Assembly (NCBI RefSeq): GCF_021117295.1
Contig: NZ_CP088247.1
Span: 3,053,001-3,117,000, forward strand
DNA: 64,000 bases
Direction: 5' to 3'
Source: Methylorubrum sp. B1-46
GTDB lineage: Bacteria > Pseudomonadota > Alphaproteobacteria > Rhizobiales > Beijerinckiaceae
Part shown: piece after piece, positions 45,310 to 53,990 of the stretch
Layout: each line of letters starts with the position of its first letter
Numbering within the stretch: the first letter of the stretch is position 1
Program-made: the position numbers and the translations under genes
Notes under the pieces: model-generated
Told to the model about the DNA's origin: nothing
Seen by the model: the letters and a program-made list of their open reading frames with translations, nothing else
The model's database searches: none

Positions 45310-46002
45310 TCACGGCATCGCGGCGACCGCGTCGCGTGCCTCGGTCTGATCGGTGAACTCCGCCTCCTGGCGTAGCAGGCGGCCTGCCCAAGCGTGGCGG
45401 ATTTCCAGCACGAAGCGGAAGCTGCGGCTGCCGGTCTCGCTGTGGCTGACGGTGAGGATGCCCGGCGTGAGCCAGGACGGCAGCATCAGGCGGAAGCCCG
45501 GCAGGTCGACGAAGTAGCGCTCGCTGCGGAAGACGAGCGCCCGATCCTCCACCAGAACCCTCAGGCTCATGCCGAGCCCGGCACTGACCCGCTCTTCCAG
45601 CCCGGTCGGCCCCCGAAAGCGCTTGGCCGAGTGGATCGCCTGCGGAAAGCCGGAGCCGCGGGCGTAGAGCCGCGTCCAGATCTGGCCGGAGCCGGCGCCG
45701 TCCCCAGTGACGGCGACCACGCTCGGAACGTCGGCGATGCGGGTGGTCGGCAGCGGCGCGCCGACGAGGCGCAAGCACTGCGCCAATAGCCAGCCGAGAG
45801 CGGTCAAATCGGTCGCGACCACCCGCCCGGCATAGACCGCACTTTCGCCGGCACCGAGCCGCTTGGTGAAGCGCCGCCGCACGGCCGGCGGCAATTGCGC
45901 CCAATCAGCCTCCGGGACGAGGGCGCGGAAGCGCAGGTCGAACAGCTCGGCCGGTCGACCCGGAGCGCTGACCGGAACGGCCATCTCGGCGGCGTTGCGC
46001 AT
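45310..46002 (-). CDS. DUF4166 domain protein
   Basis: A 230-residue protein starting MRNAAEMAVPV. It fits the DUF4166 family by its length and features such as FRALVPEADWAQLPPAVRRR, GSGQIWTRLYARGSGFPQAI, RSERYFVDLPGFRLMLPSWL and ILTVSHSETGSRSFRFVLEI. It is a soluble beta-rich protein with no signal peptide; the biochemical role is unknown. It lies 48 bases downstream of the GbsR/MarR-type regulator and is probably its co-transcribed target. The 3' end is three bases from the convergent rsfS stop. Confidence 0.78.
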   Translation of the reverse strand: MRNAAEMAVPVSAPGRPAELFDLRFRALVPEADWAQLPPAVRRRFTKRLGAGESAVYAGRVVATDLTALGWLLAQCLRLVGAPLPTTRIADVPSVVAVTGDGAGSGQIWTRLYARGSGFPQAIHSAKRFRGPTGLEERVSAGLGMSLRVLVEDRALVFRSERYFVDLPGFRLMLPSWLTPGILTVSHSETGSRSFRFVLEIRHAWAGRLLRQEAEFTDQTEARDAVAAMP

Positions 46003-46050
46003 CGAAGAGCCTCCTCAAACATCCTCGCCGAGGGCGAATTCGTCGGCGGG

Positions 46051-46611
46051 TCAGGGCTCGGACTTCACCGGCAGGTAGCGGACGATCCGCCCGCCGAGCC
46101 GGATCAGCTTGGCCAGGGTGTTGTGGGGCACGCTCAGCATCTGCGCGTACCAGCCGTCGAGGGTCTGGGTGAAATCGAGCATCGCCTTGAGACGCCGGGA
46201 GGCCACGGCCCCGACCCGCGGATCCCCCTCGGCCTCGGCCACGCATTCGCGCAGGGCCTTGAGCGCGGGGTCGATCTCCCGTTCCTTGCGGCCGGCGGCG
46301 ATGCGGGTGACCATCTCCCACAAGTCGGTCTCGGCGACGAAGAAGTCGCGCCGCTCGCCCATCACCGGCACTCGCCGGATCAGGTTCCAGGCCGCGAGCT
46401 CCTTCAGCGAATTCGAGACGTTCGATCGGGCGATGCCGAGCGTGCCGGCAATGTCCTCCGCGGCGAGCGGCCTGTCGGACAGGTAGAGCAGGGCATGGAT
46501 CTGCGCGACCGAGCGGTTCACGCCCCACTGTCCGCCGAGATCGCCCCAGTGCAGAATGAAACGCTCCACCGCCGGTGCGAGCTTTTGCGCCTGGTCTGAA
46601 ATTTCTGTCAT
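46051..46611 (-). CDS. GbsR/MarR-type transcriptional regulator
   Basis: A 186-residue winged-helix regulator starting MTEISDQAQKLAPAVERFIL. The HTH (about residues 40-95) shows SVAQIHALLYLSDRPLAAED, IAGTLGIARSNVSNSLKELA then WNLIRRVPVMGERRDFF, typical of the GbsR branch of MarR, which often governs osmoprotectant or membrane genes. A helical dimerisation region follows. The start codon lies exactly at the centre of a perfect 38-bp palindrome, probably its own operator, so autorepression is likely. Confidence 0.87.
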   Translation of the reverse strand: MTEISDQAQKLAPAVERFILHWGDLGGQWGVNRSVAQIHALLYLSDRPLAAEDIAGTLGIARSNVSNSLKELAAWNLIRRVPVMGERRDFFVAETDLWEMVTRIAAGRKEREIDPALKALRECVAEAEGDPRVGAVASRRLKAMLDFTQTLDGWYAQMLSVPHNTLAKLIRLGGRIVRYLPVKSEP

Positions 46612-46629
46612 GACAGAAATTTCAGACCA
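46592..46629. promoter_or_regulatory. Perfect 38-bp palindrome across the GbsR-type start codon
   Basis: Half-site TGGTCTGAAATTTCTGTCA (46592-46610) is followed directly by its exact reverse complement (46611-46629), with no mismatch and no spacer. The centre TCATGA contains the regulator's ATG. The inner TTTCTGTCATGACAGAAA resembles MarR-type operators. Because the right half is untranslated leader and the left half encodes the first residues, the mRNA would also form a hairpin that hides the start codon. Confidence 0.88.
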
Positions 46630-46994
46630 AACGAGATGGATGTCAAGCCGTCCCGTCCGTGAAAGCTCGGATGCTGAATCCGCAAATCCGGATCGCCTCG
46701 TCTGGGCGAAAGAAAGTGCGCGACCCTTCAGGGGGACACTGCGAGCGTTGGATTGAAGGCAGTCGGAGACACAGACCCCGCCACCGCATGAGGTGTAATA
46801 CCGTCTGCCTGTTCCACGTAAAGGTGAAGCGAATGCGGACGCTCGCATCACCATGGGAACCACAGCCATCGCGCATTTTAAATTGACAGGCGGATGGACC
46901 ATCAGACGACGTTACGTTCGATTAAATCCATCTGTCCTACAGCGATCATCGCATCTTGGCCTCAAAGAGGCCACGTGAGGGTTGGGGGCGGCAC
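46630..46994. other. Intergenic region between regulator and GGDEF gene
   Basis: About 365 bases between divergent genes. It contains no supported gene. Positions 46860-46960 are relatively AT-rich and probably hold the promoter of the GGDEF gene; the regulator promoter should lie just beyond 46629. A short ATACCGTCTG at 46798-46807 matches ten bases of the 1127-1166 inverted repeat, perhaps by chance. Confidence 0.4.
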
Positions 46995-48446
46995 GTGTCG
47001 GACAACTTGCGAGAGGCGCTCCGGCAAAAAGCATTGGCCGAGATCGCCCTCCTCGACACGCCGCCTGAGCGCGAGTTCGATGTGCTGGCCAAGCTCGCAC
47101 AACGCGTGCTCGGCACCGGCATGTCCTCGATCACCCTGATCGCGCCTGAACGGCAGTGGTTCAAGGCACGCTGCGGCCCACTGGCACCGCAGACGACGCG
47201 AGCTCAGGCGTTCTGCCCTGTCGTCGTCGAGACGGAGGCGCCGCTTACCGTGGCGGACGCCCGCCTCGACCCTCGCTTCGCCGAAAGCCCGTTCGTCACG
47301 GGCGCACCGAACATCCGCTACTACGCGGGCGTCCCGGTTCGCATCCAGCAGCCCGACGGGGATCGTGTGGCGATCGGCACGCTCTGCGTCCTCGACGAGC
47401 AGCCACGTCAGCCGACGCCGAACGATTTGGCGGTTCTCGAGGAGTTGGCCTGCGTCGCCGAAGCCCTGATCGAGGCCAGGGCTCTTGCCCTTCGCGCCGC
47501 CAAGGTCGCCGAGGAGCACCGTCTGGCCGTCGAGCGACTCGAGCGTGAACGTCGCCAGTTCAAGCAGGCCGAGCGCATGGCCGATATGGGCTCGTACCGG
47601 TACGACATCGAGAAGAAGTCCACGGCCTGGTCGGACGGCGTTTTCGCCATCCACGAGCGGCCCGTCAGCGGCGGCGTGCCAGGCGAGGGGCTCACAAACC
47701 ATTTCCCCGAGCCCGACCGCACCGCGTTCGTCGCCGCCGTGAGGCGCACGATGGACACTGGCGAACCGTTCGAGATGGACGCCGACTTCGTGACCGCCAA
47801 AGGTAGTGCGCGGCGTGTGCGGTGCTCCTGCGAGATCGAGCTATCCAAGGGCAAGCCGGTCGCCCTCATCGGTCTGATCCAGGACATCACCGAACGGCAC
47901 GGCTTGGAGCAGCGCCTCCGCCACCAAGCTCGCACCGACGATCTGACCCAATTGGCCAACCGAGCCGAATTTCACCGCGTTCTCGATGCGCGGCTGCGAG
48001 AGGCGCGCGCCGCCAACGACGACGTGGCCGTGCTTCTAATCGACCTCGACGGCTTCAAGGGCGTCAACGACGTCCTTGGGCATGCTGCGGGCGACACCGT
48101 GTTGCGCCATGTCGCCGAGCGGTTGCGCGGCGCCTGCGACGACGGGTGTCTTCCGGCGCGGCTAGGGGGCGACGAGTTCGCGGTTGTGATGTCCGCCGAT
48201 CTCGATCGTGTGGGCGTCGACCGGAAGGTGCGGCGCCTCCTGCACGACCTTGAGATCGTTGCGGGCGAGCAGGGGCACATCGCCCGTGTGACGGGAACGA
48301 TTGGCATCGCGTGGTCGAGCGCGGCCGCGCAGGACCGTGACGTGCTCCTTCGTCAGGCCGATGCTGCGCTCTACGCCGCCAAGCGCAGCCGGAAGGGAAC
48401 GGCGCAAACCTTCCCCGTCGGTACGGACCACCGCCAGGCCGGCTGA
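46995..48446 (+). CDS. GAF-PAS-GGDEF diguanylate cyclase
   Basis: A 483-residue cytoplasmic protein from a GTG preceded by a G-rich site (an in-frame TTG at 46956 is an alternative). GAF covers about 20-155 (LAKLAQRVLGTGMSSITLIA, YYAGVPVRIQQPDG), PAS about 195-310 (RMADMGSYRYDIEKKSTAWS) and GGDEF about 315-475 with RTDDLTQLANRAEF, LIDLDGFKGVNDVLGHAAGD and the intact active site RLGGDEFAVVM. It should make cyclic-di-GMP. The RxxD inhibitory site expected five residues before GGDEF is absent (DDGC instead). No EAL domain is present. Confidence 0.93.
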   Translation: MSDNLREALRQKALAEIALLDTPPEREFDVLAKLAQRVLGTGMSSITLIAPERQWFKARCGPLAPQTTRAQAFCPVVVETEAPLTVADARLDPRFAESPFVTGAPNIRYYAGVPVRIQQPDGDRVAIGTLCVLDEQPRQPTPNDLAVLEELACVAEALIEARALALRAAKVAEEHRLAVERLERERRQFKQAERMADMGSYRYDIEKKSTAWSDGVFAIHERPVSGGVPGEGLTNHFPEPDRTAFVAAVRRTMDTGEPFEMDADFVTAKGSARRVRCSCEIELSKGKPVALIGLIQDITERHGLEQRLRHQARTDDLTQLANRAEFHRVLDARLREARAANDDVAVLLIDLDGFKGVNDVLGHAAGDTVLRHVAERLRGACDDGCLPARLGGDEFAVVMSADLDRVGVDRKVRRLLHDLEIVAGEQGHIARVTGTIGIAWSSAAAQDRDVLLRQADAALYAAKRSRKGTAQTFPVGTDHRQAG

Positions 48447-48684
48447 GCGTGCCCGCGCCATGACGAGGCCGTGACGAGCAAGCGAGGTCACCCCGACAGA
48501 AAGTCTTCGAGGAGTACGTCCGCTCCCGAGGTCGGGTCTCGGCAGTGACCGCAGAAAGGGTGGGTCGAAGGCGGAACGTCCGGGCAAGGGTGCAACGTCC
48601 AGGCCCGCTCACCACCTTCCGAATGCCTTCGCGCAGTCAAATCCGGGGTCGAAACCTCTGAGGCAAAAGGCTTTCTCCGGCCGA

Positions 48685-49725
48685 TCAGAGCGCGGAAAAG
48701 CGGTAGGTCGTGCTCGACGTGAACGTCTCACCCGGCCTGAGAACCGTGCTCGGAAAGCTCGGATGGTTCGGCGCGTCGGGAAATCCTTGCGTCTCGAAGC
48801 AGACGCCGTCCCCCGAACGGTAGGTGCGCCCCGAGGGACCGATCAGGGAGCCGTCGAGGCTGTTGCCGCTGTAGAGTTGAAGCGCCGGCTGCGTCGTGGC
48901 GATAGCGAGGCGTCGCCCGCTCGCCGGGCAGAGGCAAGTGGCCGCCGGGCGCAGGGTGCCGGCCGGGCCGCGCAGGACGAAGGTGTGGTCGTAGCCGCCG
49001 GCCAGGACGATCTGCTCGTGGCCTTGCCGGATGCGCGCGCCCACCGGCATCGGTTCGCGGAAATCGAACGGCGTACCGGCGACCGCCGCCAACTCTCCGG
49101 TCGGGATCTGCGTCGCATCGGTCGGGGCGTAGGTGTCGGCGAAGACCTGCACGACATGGTCCATCACGTCGCCGATGCCTTCACCGGCGAGGTTGAAGTA
49201 GCTGTGATTGGTGAGGTTCAGGACCGTCGGCCGATCGGTCACGGCACGGTAATCGATGCGCAGAGTGCCGGGTTCGGGCAGGCTGTAGACAACCTCCACG
49301 TCGAGTGTGCCTGGAAAACCTTCCTCGCCGTCGGGGCTGCGCCGCTGCAGCACGAGTCGCGTCCCGTCCGCCTCCGCTGCCCGCCACAGGCGCCTGGAAA
49401 AACCCTCTGGCCCGCCATGCATGGTGTTGGGCGGCTCGTTGATCGGCAGCGCGTAGGTCGTCCCGTCGAGGGTGAAGCGGCCTCTGGCGATGCGGTTGGC
49501 ATAGCGCCCTGCGATCGCCCCGAAATGCGGGCTTACCGTTTCGTAGCCCTCCACCGTGCCGAGGGCGAGGACCACATTGGCCCATTGCCCCTCACGGTCC
49601 GGCACCTTGATGGCGGTGACGACCGCACCATAATCGATCACCTGAACCCGCAGATCATCGCGGACGAGGTTGTGCCGGGTAACGGTCTCGCCCGCCCGCG
49701 TCGTCCCGAATGTATCCGGTCTCAT
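48685..49725 (-). CDS. galM: Aldose 1-epimerase (mutarotase)
   Basis: A 346-residue GalM-family enzyme that interconverts alpha and beta anomers of hexoses. Motifs: VIDYGAVVTAIKVPDREGQW, GRYANRIARGRFTLDG, NEPPNTMHGGPEGFSRRLW (catalytic-site His), LNLTNHSYFNLAGEG (second His), and QLYSGNSLDG; the C-terminus ETQGFPDAPNHPSFPSTVLR carries the expected Glu. No signal peptide. It is 87 bases downstream of, and co-oriented with, the ABC exporter gene. Confidence 0.93.
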   Translation of the reverse strand: MRPDTFGTTRAGETVTRHNLVRDDLRVQVIDYGAVVTAIKVPDREGQWANVVLALGTVEGYETVSPHFGAIAGRYANRIARGRFTLDGTTYALPINEPPNTMHGGPEGFSRRLWRAAEADGTRLVLQRRSPDGEEGFPGTLDVEVVYSLPEPGTLRIDYRAVTDRPTVLNLTNHSYFNLAGEGIGDVMDHVVQVFADTYAPTDATQIPTGELAAVAGTPFDFREPMPVGARIRQGHEQIVLAGGYDHTFVLRGPAGTLRPAATCLCPASGRRLAIATTQPALQLYSGNSLDGSLIGPSGRTYRSGDGVCFETQGFPDAPNHPSFPSTVLRPGETFTSSTTYRFSAL

Positions 49726-49812
49726 CCGTCCCCCCTCTCTTGCCGAGGAATGACGCGCGAGAGGCGGGGATGGTGGCAGGATCGTTCGCGCCTTCCTGCG
49801 CGCAGACGCCGT

Positions 49813-51603
49813 TCAGGCCGGGGTGGTCTCGGCTTTCGGCACTCCGGTATCGTCCGACAATTGCAGCCGGTGCAGCCGCGCGTAGGTGCCCCCCGCCGCG
49901 ACCAGTTCTTCGTGGCGGCCGAGTTCGATCACCCGACCAGCCTCCAGCACGGCGATGCGATCGGCCTCGCGCACGGTGGAGAGACGATGGGCGATCACCA
50001 GCGTGGTGCGCCCCCGCATCAGCCGCTCCAACGCCTCCTGAACAAGGTGCTCGGACTCGGAATCGAGGGCGGAGGTCGCCTCGTCGAGGAGCAGGATCGG
50101 CGCGTTCTTGAGGAAGGCGCGGGCGAGCGAGATGCGCTGGCGCTCGCCCCCCGAGAGCCGTCCGCCGCCCGGCCCGACGCGGAAGGCGTAGCCCTCGCTC
50201 AGCCGCGTGATGAAGCCGTGTGCCGCCGCGGCGCCGGCCGCCGCCTCGATCTCCTCCTGCGAGGCACCGGGGCGGCCAAAGCCAATATTGGCGGCGATGG
50301 TGTCGTCGAACAGCACGACTTCCTGCGAGACCACCGCGATGGCCGAGCGCAGCGAGGCGATCGTCACGTCGCGGATATCGGTGCCGTCAATGAGGACCCG
50401 GCCCGCCGTCACGTCCTGAAGGCGCGGCACGAGATTGAGCAGGGAGGATTTGCCCGAGCCCGAACGCCCGACGAGCGCCGTGGTCGAGCCCGCGGGCACC
50501 ACGAGGTCGATGCCCTCCAGGGCGGGGGCGTCGGCCCGGTAGCGGAAATGCACGCCCTCGAATCGGATCTCGCCGCGCGTCACCGCTAGCGGCCGGGCGG
50601 AGGGAACTTCGCGGATCGTCGGGGGCTCGTCCATCAGCGCGAAGTAGCGAGAGAGCGCGGCGGCGGCCTCCTGCAGGATGGCGTTGAGGGTGCCGAGCGC
50701 ACGGGCTGGCTGAGCGGCCAGCAGCAGGGCGGCGACGTAGCCGGTGAAGTCACCCACCGTGCGGTCACCCGACATCACCCGCTGGCCCACCAGCACCAGC
50801 ACGCCGGCCACCGCGAGGCCGCCGCCGACCTCCATCAGCGGATCGAGCCGGCCGCGGGCATTGGCCGCCTTCATCTTCAGGCGGCGCACCTCGTCGAGCG
50901 CCTGCGCCGCCCGGCCCTTGAGGTAGCCTTCGAGCGCGTAGGTCTTGGCGACGCGGGCCCCCTGCAGGCTCTCGGTGATGAGGCTGGCGGTGGCGCCCAT
51001 CTGCTCCTGCGTCGTGGTCGAGACCTGCCGCAGCCGCTTTCCGATGCGGTTGACCGGCCCGGCGACAAGCGGCGCCGTAACCGCGGCGGCGAGCGTCAGC
51101 AGCGGGTCCATCCAGATCAACGCGATCACCAAAGCGGCCAGCATGGCGACGTCGCGCAGCAGCACCGTCGAGATGCGGGTCAGCGCCTCCTTGATGAAGG
51201 CGAAGTCGGTGGTGAAGCGCTGGGTGAAGGCGGCTGGGCTCTCGCGGCCGAGCTGGGCTAGGTCGGCATCGATCAGGTGGGCGTAGAGCGCCGCCTGCAT
51301 GTCGGCCTCGACGCGGGTGACGACCCGGTTGGTCAGCACCGTCTGCCCGAACAGGGCGAATCCGCGGGCCGAGGTGACGGCGATGACGATGAGCGGGCCG
51401 TAGGCCAGCGCCCCCATATCCTTGCGGTCGAAGGCGTCGAAGGCGGCCTTGATCAGGGCGGGATAGAGCCCAGTCGCCGCGCCCACGATGGTGATGAGCA
51501 CGAGCACCACCGCCAGCGTCGCCCGGTGGGGCGAGAGCCATTCCCGCCAGAGCCGCCCGAGCAGGGGAAGGGTGTCACCCCTCAGGAGTGGCCGGCGCGC
51601 CAT
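49813..51603 (-). CDS. msbA: MsbA-like ABC exporter (fused permease-ATPase)
   Basis: A 596-residue half-transporter starting MARRPLLRGD. The six-helix membrane domain covers about residues 25-310. The ATPase domain has GRSGSGKSSLLN, Q-loop VVSQEVVLFDDTI, signature RLSGGERQRISLAR, Walker B ILLLDEATSALD and IAHRLSTV. The family includes MsbA, which flips lipid A-core, and related exporters; substrate cannot be assigned. The frame is open for 26 residues upstream, but those are Arg/His-rich and unlike the family. It is divergent from the znuA-like gene. Confidence 0.87.
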   Translation of the reverse strand: MARRPLLRGDTLPLLGRLWREWLSPHRATLAVVLVLITIVGAATGLYPALIKAAFDAFDRKDMGALAYGPLIVIAVTSARGFALFGQTVLTNRVVTRVEADMQAALYAHLIDADLAQLGRESPAAFTQRFTTDFAFIKEALTRISTVLLRDVAMLAALVIALIWMDPLLTLAAAVTAPLVAGPVNRIGKRLRQVSTTTQEQMGATASLITESLQGARVAKTYALEGYLKGRAAQALDEVRRLKMKAANARGRLDPLMEVGGGLAVAGVLVLVGQRVMSGDRTVGDFTGYVAALLLAAQPARALGTLNAILQEAAAALSRYFALMDEPPTIREVPSARPLAVTRGEIRFEGVHFRYRADAPALEGIDLVVPAGSTTALVGRSGSGKSSLLNLVPRLQDVTAGRVLIDGTDIRDVTIASLRSAIAVVSQEVVLFDDTIAANIGFGRPGASQEEIEAAAGAAAAHGFITRLSEGYAFRVGPGGGRLSGGERQRISLARAFLKNAPILLLDEATSALDSESEHLVQEALERLMRGRTTLVIAHRLSTVREADRIAVLEAGRVIELGRHEELVAAGGTYARLHRLQLSDDTGVPKAETTPA

Positions 51604-51909
51604 GCTGTACCGTGATCTGTGCTGACCCCGATGGGAACGCCGGGGCCCGCGGTGTTTGCCGCCGCGAAGGCTCCGGATCAAGCGGAGCTGTTTCTCGTCG
51701 TGCTCGCCGCCGTGCCGAGACGGGCCGCGCCGAGCACCTCCAGCCCCACCATCACAAGACCCGTCACGCAGCTTCTGGTCCTGGGACCTCGCCGTTCATC
51801 AGCGGCATTTGCCAGTCTCGCAACGAGACGTCCTTTTCGTCTCCGGTGTGTGTCCGGCGTTCTCGGGATGTGTGCACCATGAAAGCTTGTCCATGTTTCG
51901 TGCATTACC
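51604..51909. other. Intergenic region between msbA-like and znuA-like genes
   Basis: About 300 bases between divergent genes with no supported gene; overlapping frames on both strands are Arg/Ser-rich. The Zur-like operator and the probable promoter of the zinc-binding protein lie at its right edge and are listed separately. Confidence 0.4.
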
Positions 51910-51938
51910 TTGGCAATGTGATAATGTTACATTATCAC
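51910..51938 (+). promoter_or_regulatory. Zur-like operator overlapping the znuA promoter
   Basis: GTGATAATGT and ACATTATCAC are exact inverted arms around a single T (51918-51938). The AT-rich palindrome resembles Zur/Fur-family boxes of alphaproteobacteria. A candidate -35 (TTGGCA, 51910-51915) and -10 (TATCAC, 51933-51938) with a 17-base spacer are covered by the palindrome, so a bound repressor would block transcription when zinc is plentiful. The start codon is 25 bases downstream of the palindrome. Confidence 0.75.
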
Positions 51939-51963
51939 GCGAGCCGAACGGAGGAGCTTCGGA

Positions 51964-52905
51964 ATGGGTCGGTTGGTGGGACGCGGAGTCATGTCGCACG
52001 CATGGGCGGCCGCAATTCTGCTGCTCGTCGGTCTCGCCCCGTCCTTGGCGGCAGCGCAAGAGGCGCGACTGAAGGCGGTGGCGACCTTCTCGATCCTGGC
52101 TGACCTCGTGGCCCAGGTCGGCGGGGACCGGGTCGCGGTGACGAGCCTCGTCGGGCCGGACGCAGACGCGCACGGCTATTCCCCGGCGCCGGGCGATGCC
52201 CGCCAGGTAGCCGAGGCCAACCTCGTGGTCGTCAACGGCCTCGGTTTCGAGGGATGGCTGGAGCGGCTCATCAAGGCGTCCGGCACCAAGGCCCCGGTTG
52301 TCGTCGCCTCCAAGGGCGTGAAGACCATCGCCGGCAGCCACGACCACGACGACCACGGACATGATCACGGCGAGAGCGACCACGCAGACCCGCACGCGTG
52401 GCAGAACGTGGCGAACGTGAAGCTCTACGTCGCCAACATCCGCGACGGCCTGAGCGCCGCCGATCCGGCCCATGCCGACCTCTACGCCGCCAATGCCGCC
52501 GCCTACAGCGCGAAACTCGACGCGCTGGACGCGGAGATCCGCGCCGAACTGGCGAAGATTCCGGAAGAGCGGCGGCGCATCATCACCACCCACGACTCCT
52601 TCGGCTATTTCAGCGCCGCCTACGGAATGCGCTTCCTGGCACCGCAAGGCGTCTCGACGGACAGCGAGGCCGGACCGAAGGACGTGGCCCGCATCATCCG
52701 CCAGATCCGCCGCGACAAGGTGCCTGCAGTGTTCGTGGAATCGATCGCCGACCCGCGGCTGATGCAGCAGATCGCCCGCGAGAGCGGCGCCAAGGTCGGC
52801 GGCCGGATCTATTCCGACGCGCTGAGCGCGCCCGGTGGGCCGGCGCCGGGCTATCTGGAAATGATGCGCGCGAACCTCACCGCGTTTCGCGAGGCGCTAA
52901 GCTGA
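51964..52905 (+). CDS. znuA: Zinc ABC transporter substrate-binding protein (ZnuA-like)
   Basis: A 313-residue cluster A-I binding protein with GGAGG upstream and a signal peptide ending LAAAQ. It shows LKAVATFSILADLVAQVGGD, GYSPAPGDARQVAEANLVVV, a His/Asp-rich metal loop (HDHDDHGHDHGESDHADPH) and RRRIITTHDSFGYFSAAYG. The charged His loop is the mark of zinc rather than manganese carriers. The partner permease and ATPase genes are not adjacent. The Zur-like box upstream supports zinc control. It converges on moaD with a four-base gap. Confidence 0.9.
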   Translation: MGRLVGRGVMSHAWAAAILLLVGLAPSLAAAQEARLKAVATFSILADLVAQVGGDRVAVTSLVGPDADAHGYSPAPGDARQVAEANLVVVNGLGFEGWLERLIKASGTKAPVVVASKGVKTIAGSHDHDDHGHDHGESDHADPHAWQNVANVKLYVANIRDGLSAADPAHADLYAANAAAYSAKLDALDAEIRAELAKIPEERRRIITTHDSFGYFSAAYGMRFLAPQGVSTDSEAGPKDVARIIRQIRRDKVPAVFVESIADPRLMQQIARESGAKVGGRIYSDALSAPGGPAPGYLEMMRANLTAFREALS

Positions 52906-52909
52906 GACC

Positions 52910-53161
52910 CTACCCGCCGGTCATCGGCGGGAAGAATGCGATCTCCTGCGCGCCGCCAATGGCACTGCCGGGCTTGGCATGAACCCGGTCGATCGCCGCG
53001 CGTACCACGCCCTCGTTCTCGAAGGCGTAGGCGTATTCCTCGCCACGTGTCTTCAGCCAACCGATGAGGTCGGCGACGGTGGCGACGCCGTCCGGCGGGC
53101 TCACCGTCTCGTCGGGCTTGCCGACGCGCTCGCGCACCCAGGCGAAATAGACGAGCTTCAT
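52910..53161 (-). CDS. moaD: MoaD, molybdopterin synthase small subunit
   Basis: An 83-residue ubiquitin-like sulfur carrier starting MKLVYFAWVRERVG and ending IAFFPPMTGG; the terminal Gly-Gly is the site of thiocarboxylation. It supplies sulfur to MoaE for molybdopterin synthesis. It lies far from the Mo/W cluster at 17-28 kb, and moaE is not seen next to it. A 7-bp-arm GC hairpin (52913-52931) spans its stop region opposite the znuA stop. Confidence 0.92.
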   Translation of the reverse strand: MKLVYFAWVRERVGKPDETVSPPDGVATVADLIGWLKTRGEEYAYAFENEGVVRAAIDRVHAKPGSAIGGAQEIAFFPPMTGG

Positions 53162-53181
53162 CTCACACCCACTTCCAAAGC

Positions 53182-53273
53182 CGTCTTTGCGAGGCGGAGC
53201 CGAAGCAATCCAGGGCGCCGCATCATCCGGAAATGCCACGGGCTGGATCGCTTCGCCTTCGCTCGCGATGACG
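53182..53273. repeat. Short interspersed palindromic repeat (CGTCATTGCGAG family), copy 2
   Basis: It begins CGTCTTTGCGAGGCGGAGCC, continues GAAGCAATCC and ends GGATCGCTTCGCC then TTCGCTCGCGATGACG. The two halves are inverted complements (GAAGCAATCC/GGATCGCTTC), so the whole element folds into one long hairpin. It is about three-quarters identical to 28031-28122 and in the same orientation. It lies between the pgsA 3' end and the moaD start. Confidence 0.8.
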
Positions 53274-53279
53274 GACGCG

Positions 53280-53879
53280 TCAGCGCGGATCGTCGATCAC
53301 GTGCCGGATCCCGGCCCTCATGTAGTCCCACCCGGTATAGAGCGTGAGGGCGGCGGCGAGCCAGAGCAGGACGATACCGACGGTAAGGCTGCCGGGAATC
53401 AGGGTCTCGCCGGCCGGGCCCGCCACGAGGAAGCCGAGGGCGATGAGCTGCACCGTCGTCTTCCACTTGGCGATGCGGCTGACCGGCAGGCCGACCTTCA
53501 ACTCCGCCAGATACTCACGCAGGCCGGAGACCAGCACCTCGCGGCAGAGGATGACGATGGCCGCCCAGAGCGACATGCCGGCGATGGTGCGGTCGGCAGC
53601 CAGCATCAGCAGCAGGGCGGCGACGAGGAGCTTGTCGGCGATCGGGTCGAGCATCCGCCCCAGCGCCGAGCTCTGCGCCCAGGCGCGGGCCACGTAGCCG
53701 TCGAGATAATCGGTGATCGCAGCCGCCACGAACACGCCGAAGGCCGCCCAGCGGGCGGCGATCTCGTCGGGCCAGAACAGCAGGACGACGACGACCGGGA
53801 CCGCGACGAGGCGGCCGTAGGTCAGGCAGTTCGCGAGCGTCCAGGCCTGCGACCGGCGTCGGGGAAGGACGGCGTTCAT
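53280..53879 (-). CDS. pgsA: CDP-diacylglycerol-glycerol-3-phosphate 3-phosphatidyltransferase
   Basis: A 199-residue integral membrane enzyme starting MNAVLPRRRSQAWTLANCLT. The CDP-alcohol phosphotransferase motif DYLDGYVARAWAQSSALGRM followed by LDPIADK matches DGxxAR-x8-G-x3-D-x3-D. Several membrane helices follow. It makes phosphatidylglycerophosphate, the first step to phosphatidylglycerol and cardiolipin. An ATG at 53978 extends the frame with a Pro-rich tail lacking family similarity. uvrC lies upstream on the same strand, and uvrC-pgsA-moaD order is common in alphaproteobacteria. Confidence 0.93.
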   Translation of the reverse strand: MNAVLPRRRSQAWTLANCLTYGRLVAVPVVVVLLFWPDEIAARWAAFGVFVAAAITDYLDGYVARAWAQSSALGRMLDPIADKLLVAALLLMLAADRTIAGMSLWAAIVILCREVLVSGLREYLAELKVGLPVSRIAKWKTTVQLIALGFLVAGPAGETLIPGSLTVGIVLLWLAAALTLYTGWDYMRAGIRHVIDDPR

Positions 53880-53990
53880 CGACGGGGTGAAATCATGCGG
53901 CGCCTGAGGCGTCAACCGCGTCGGGGCCGCGTCGGGCACAGGCTCTGTCGGCAAAGGGCTCGGCAAGGGGCTTGGCAAGGGGGGCTCGGC

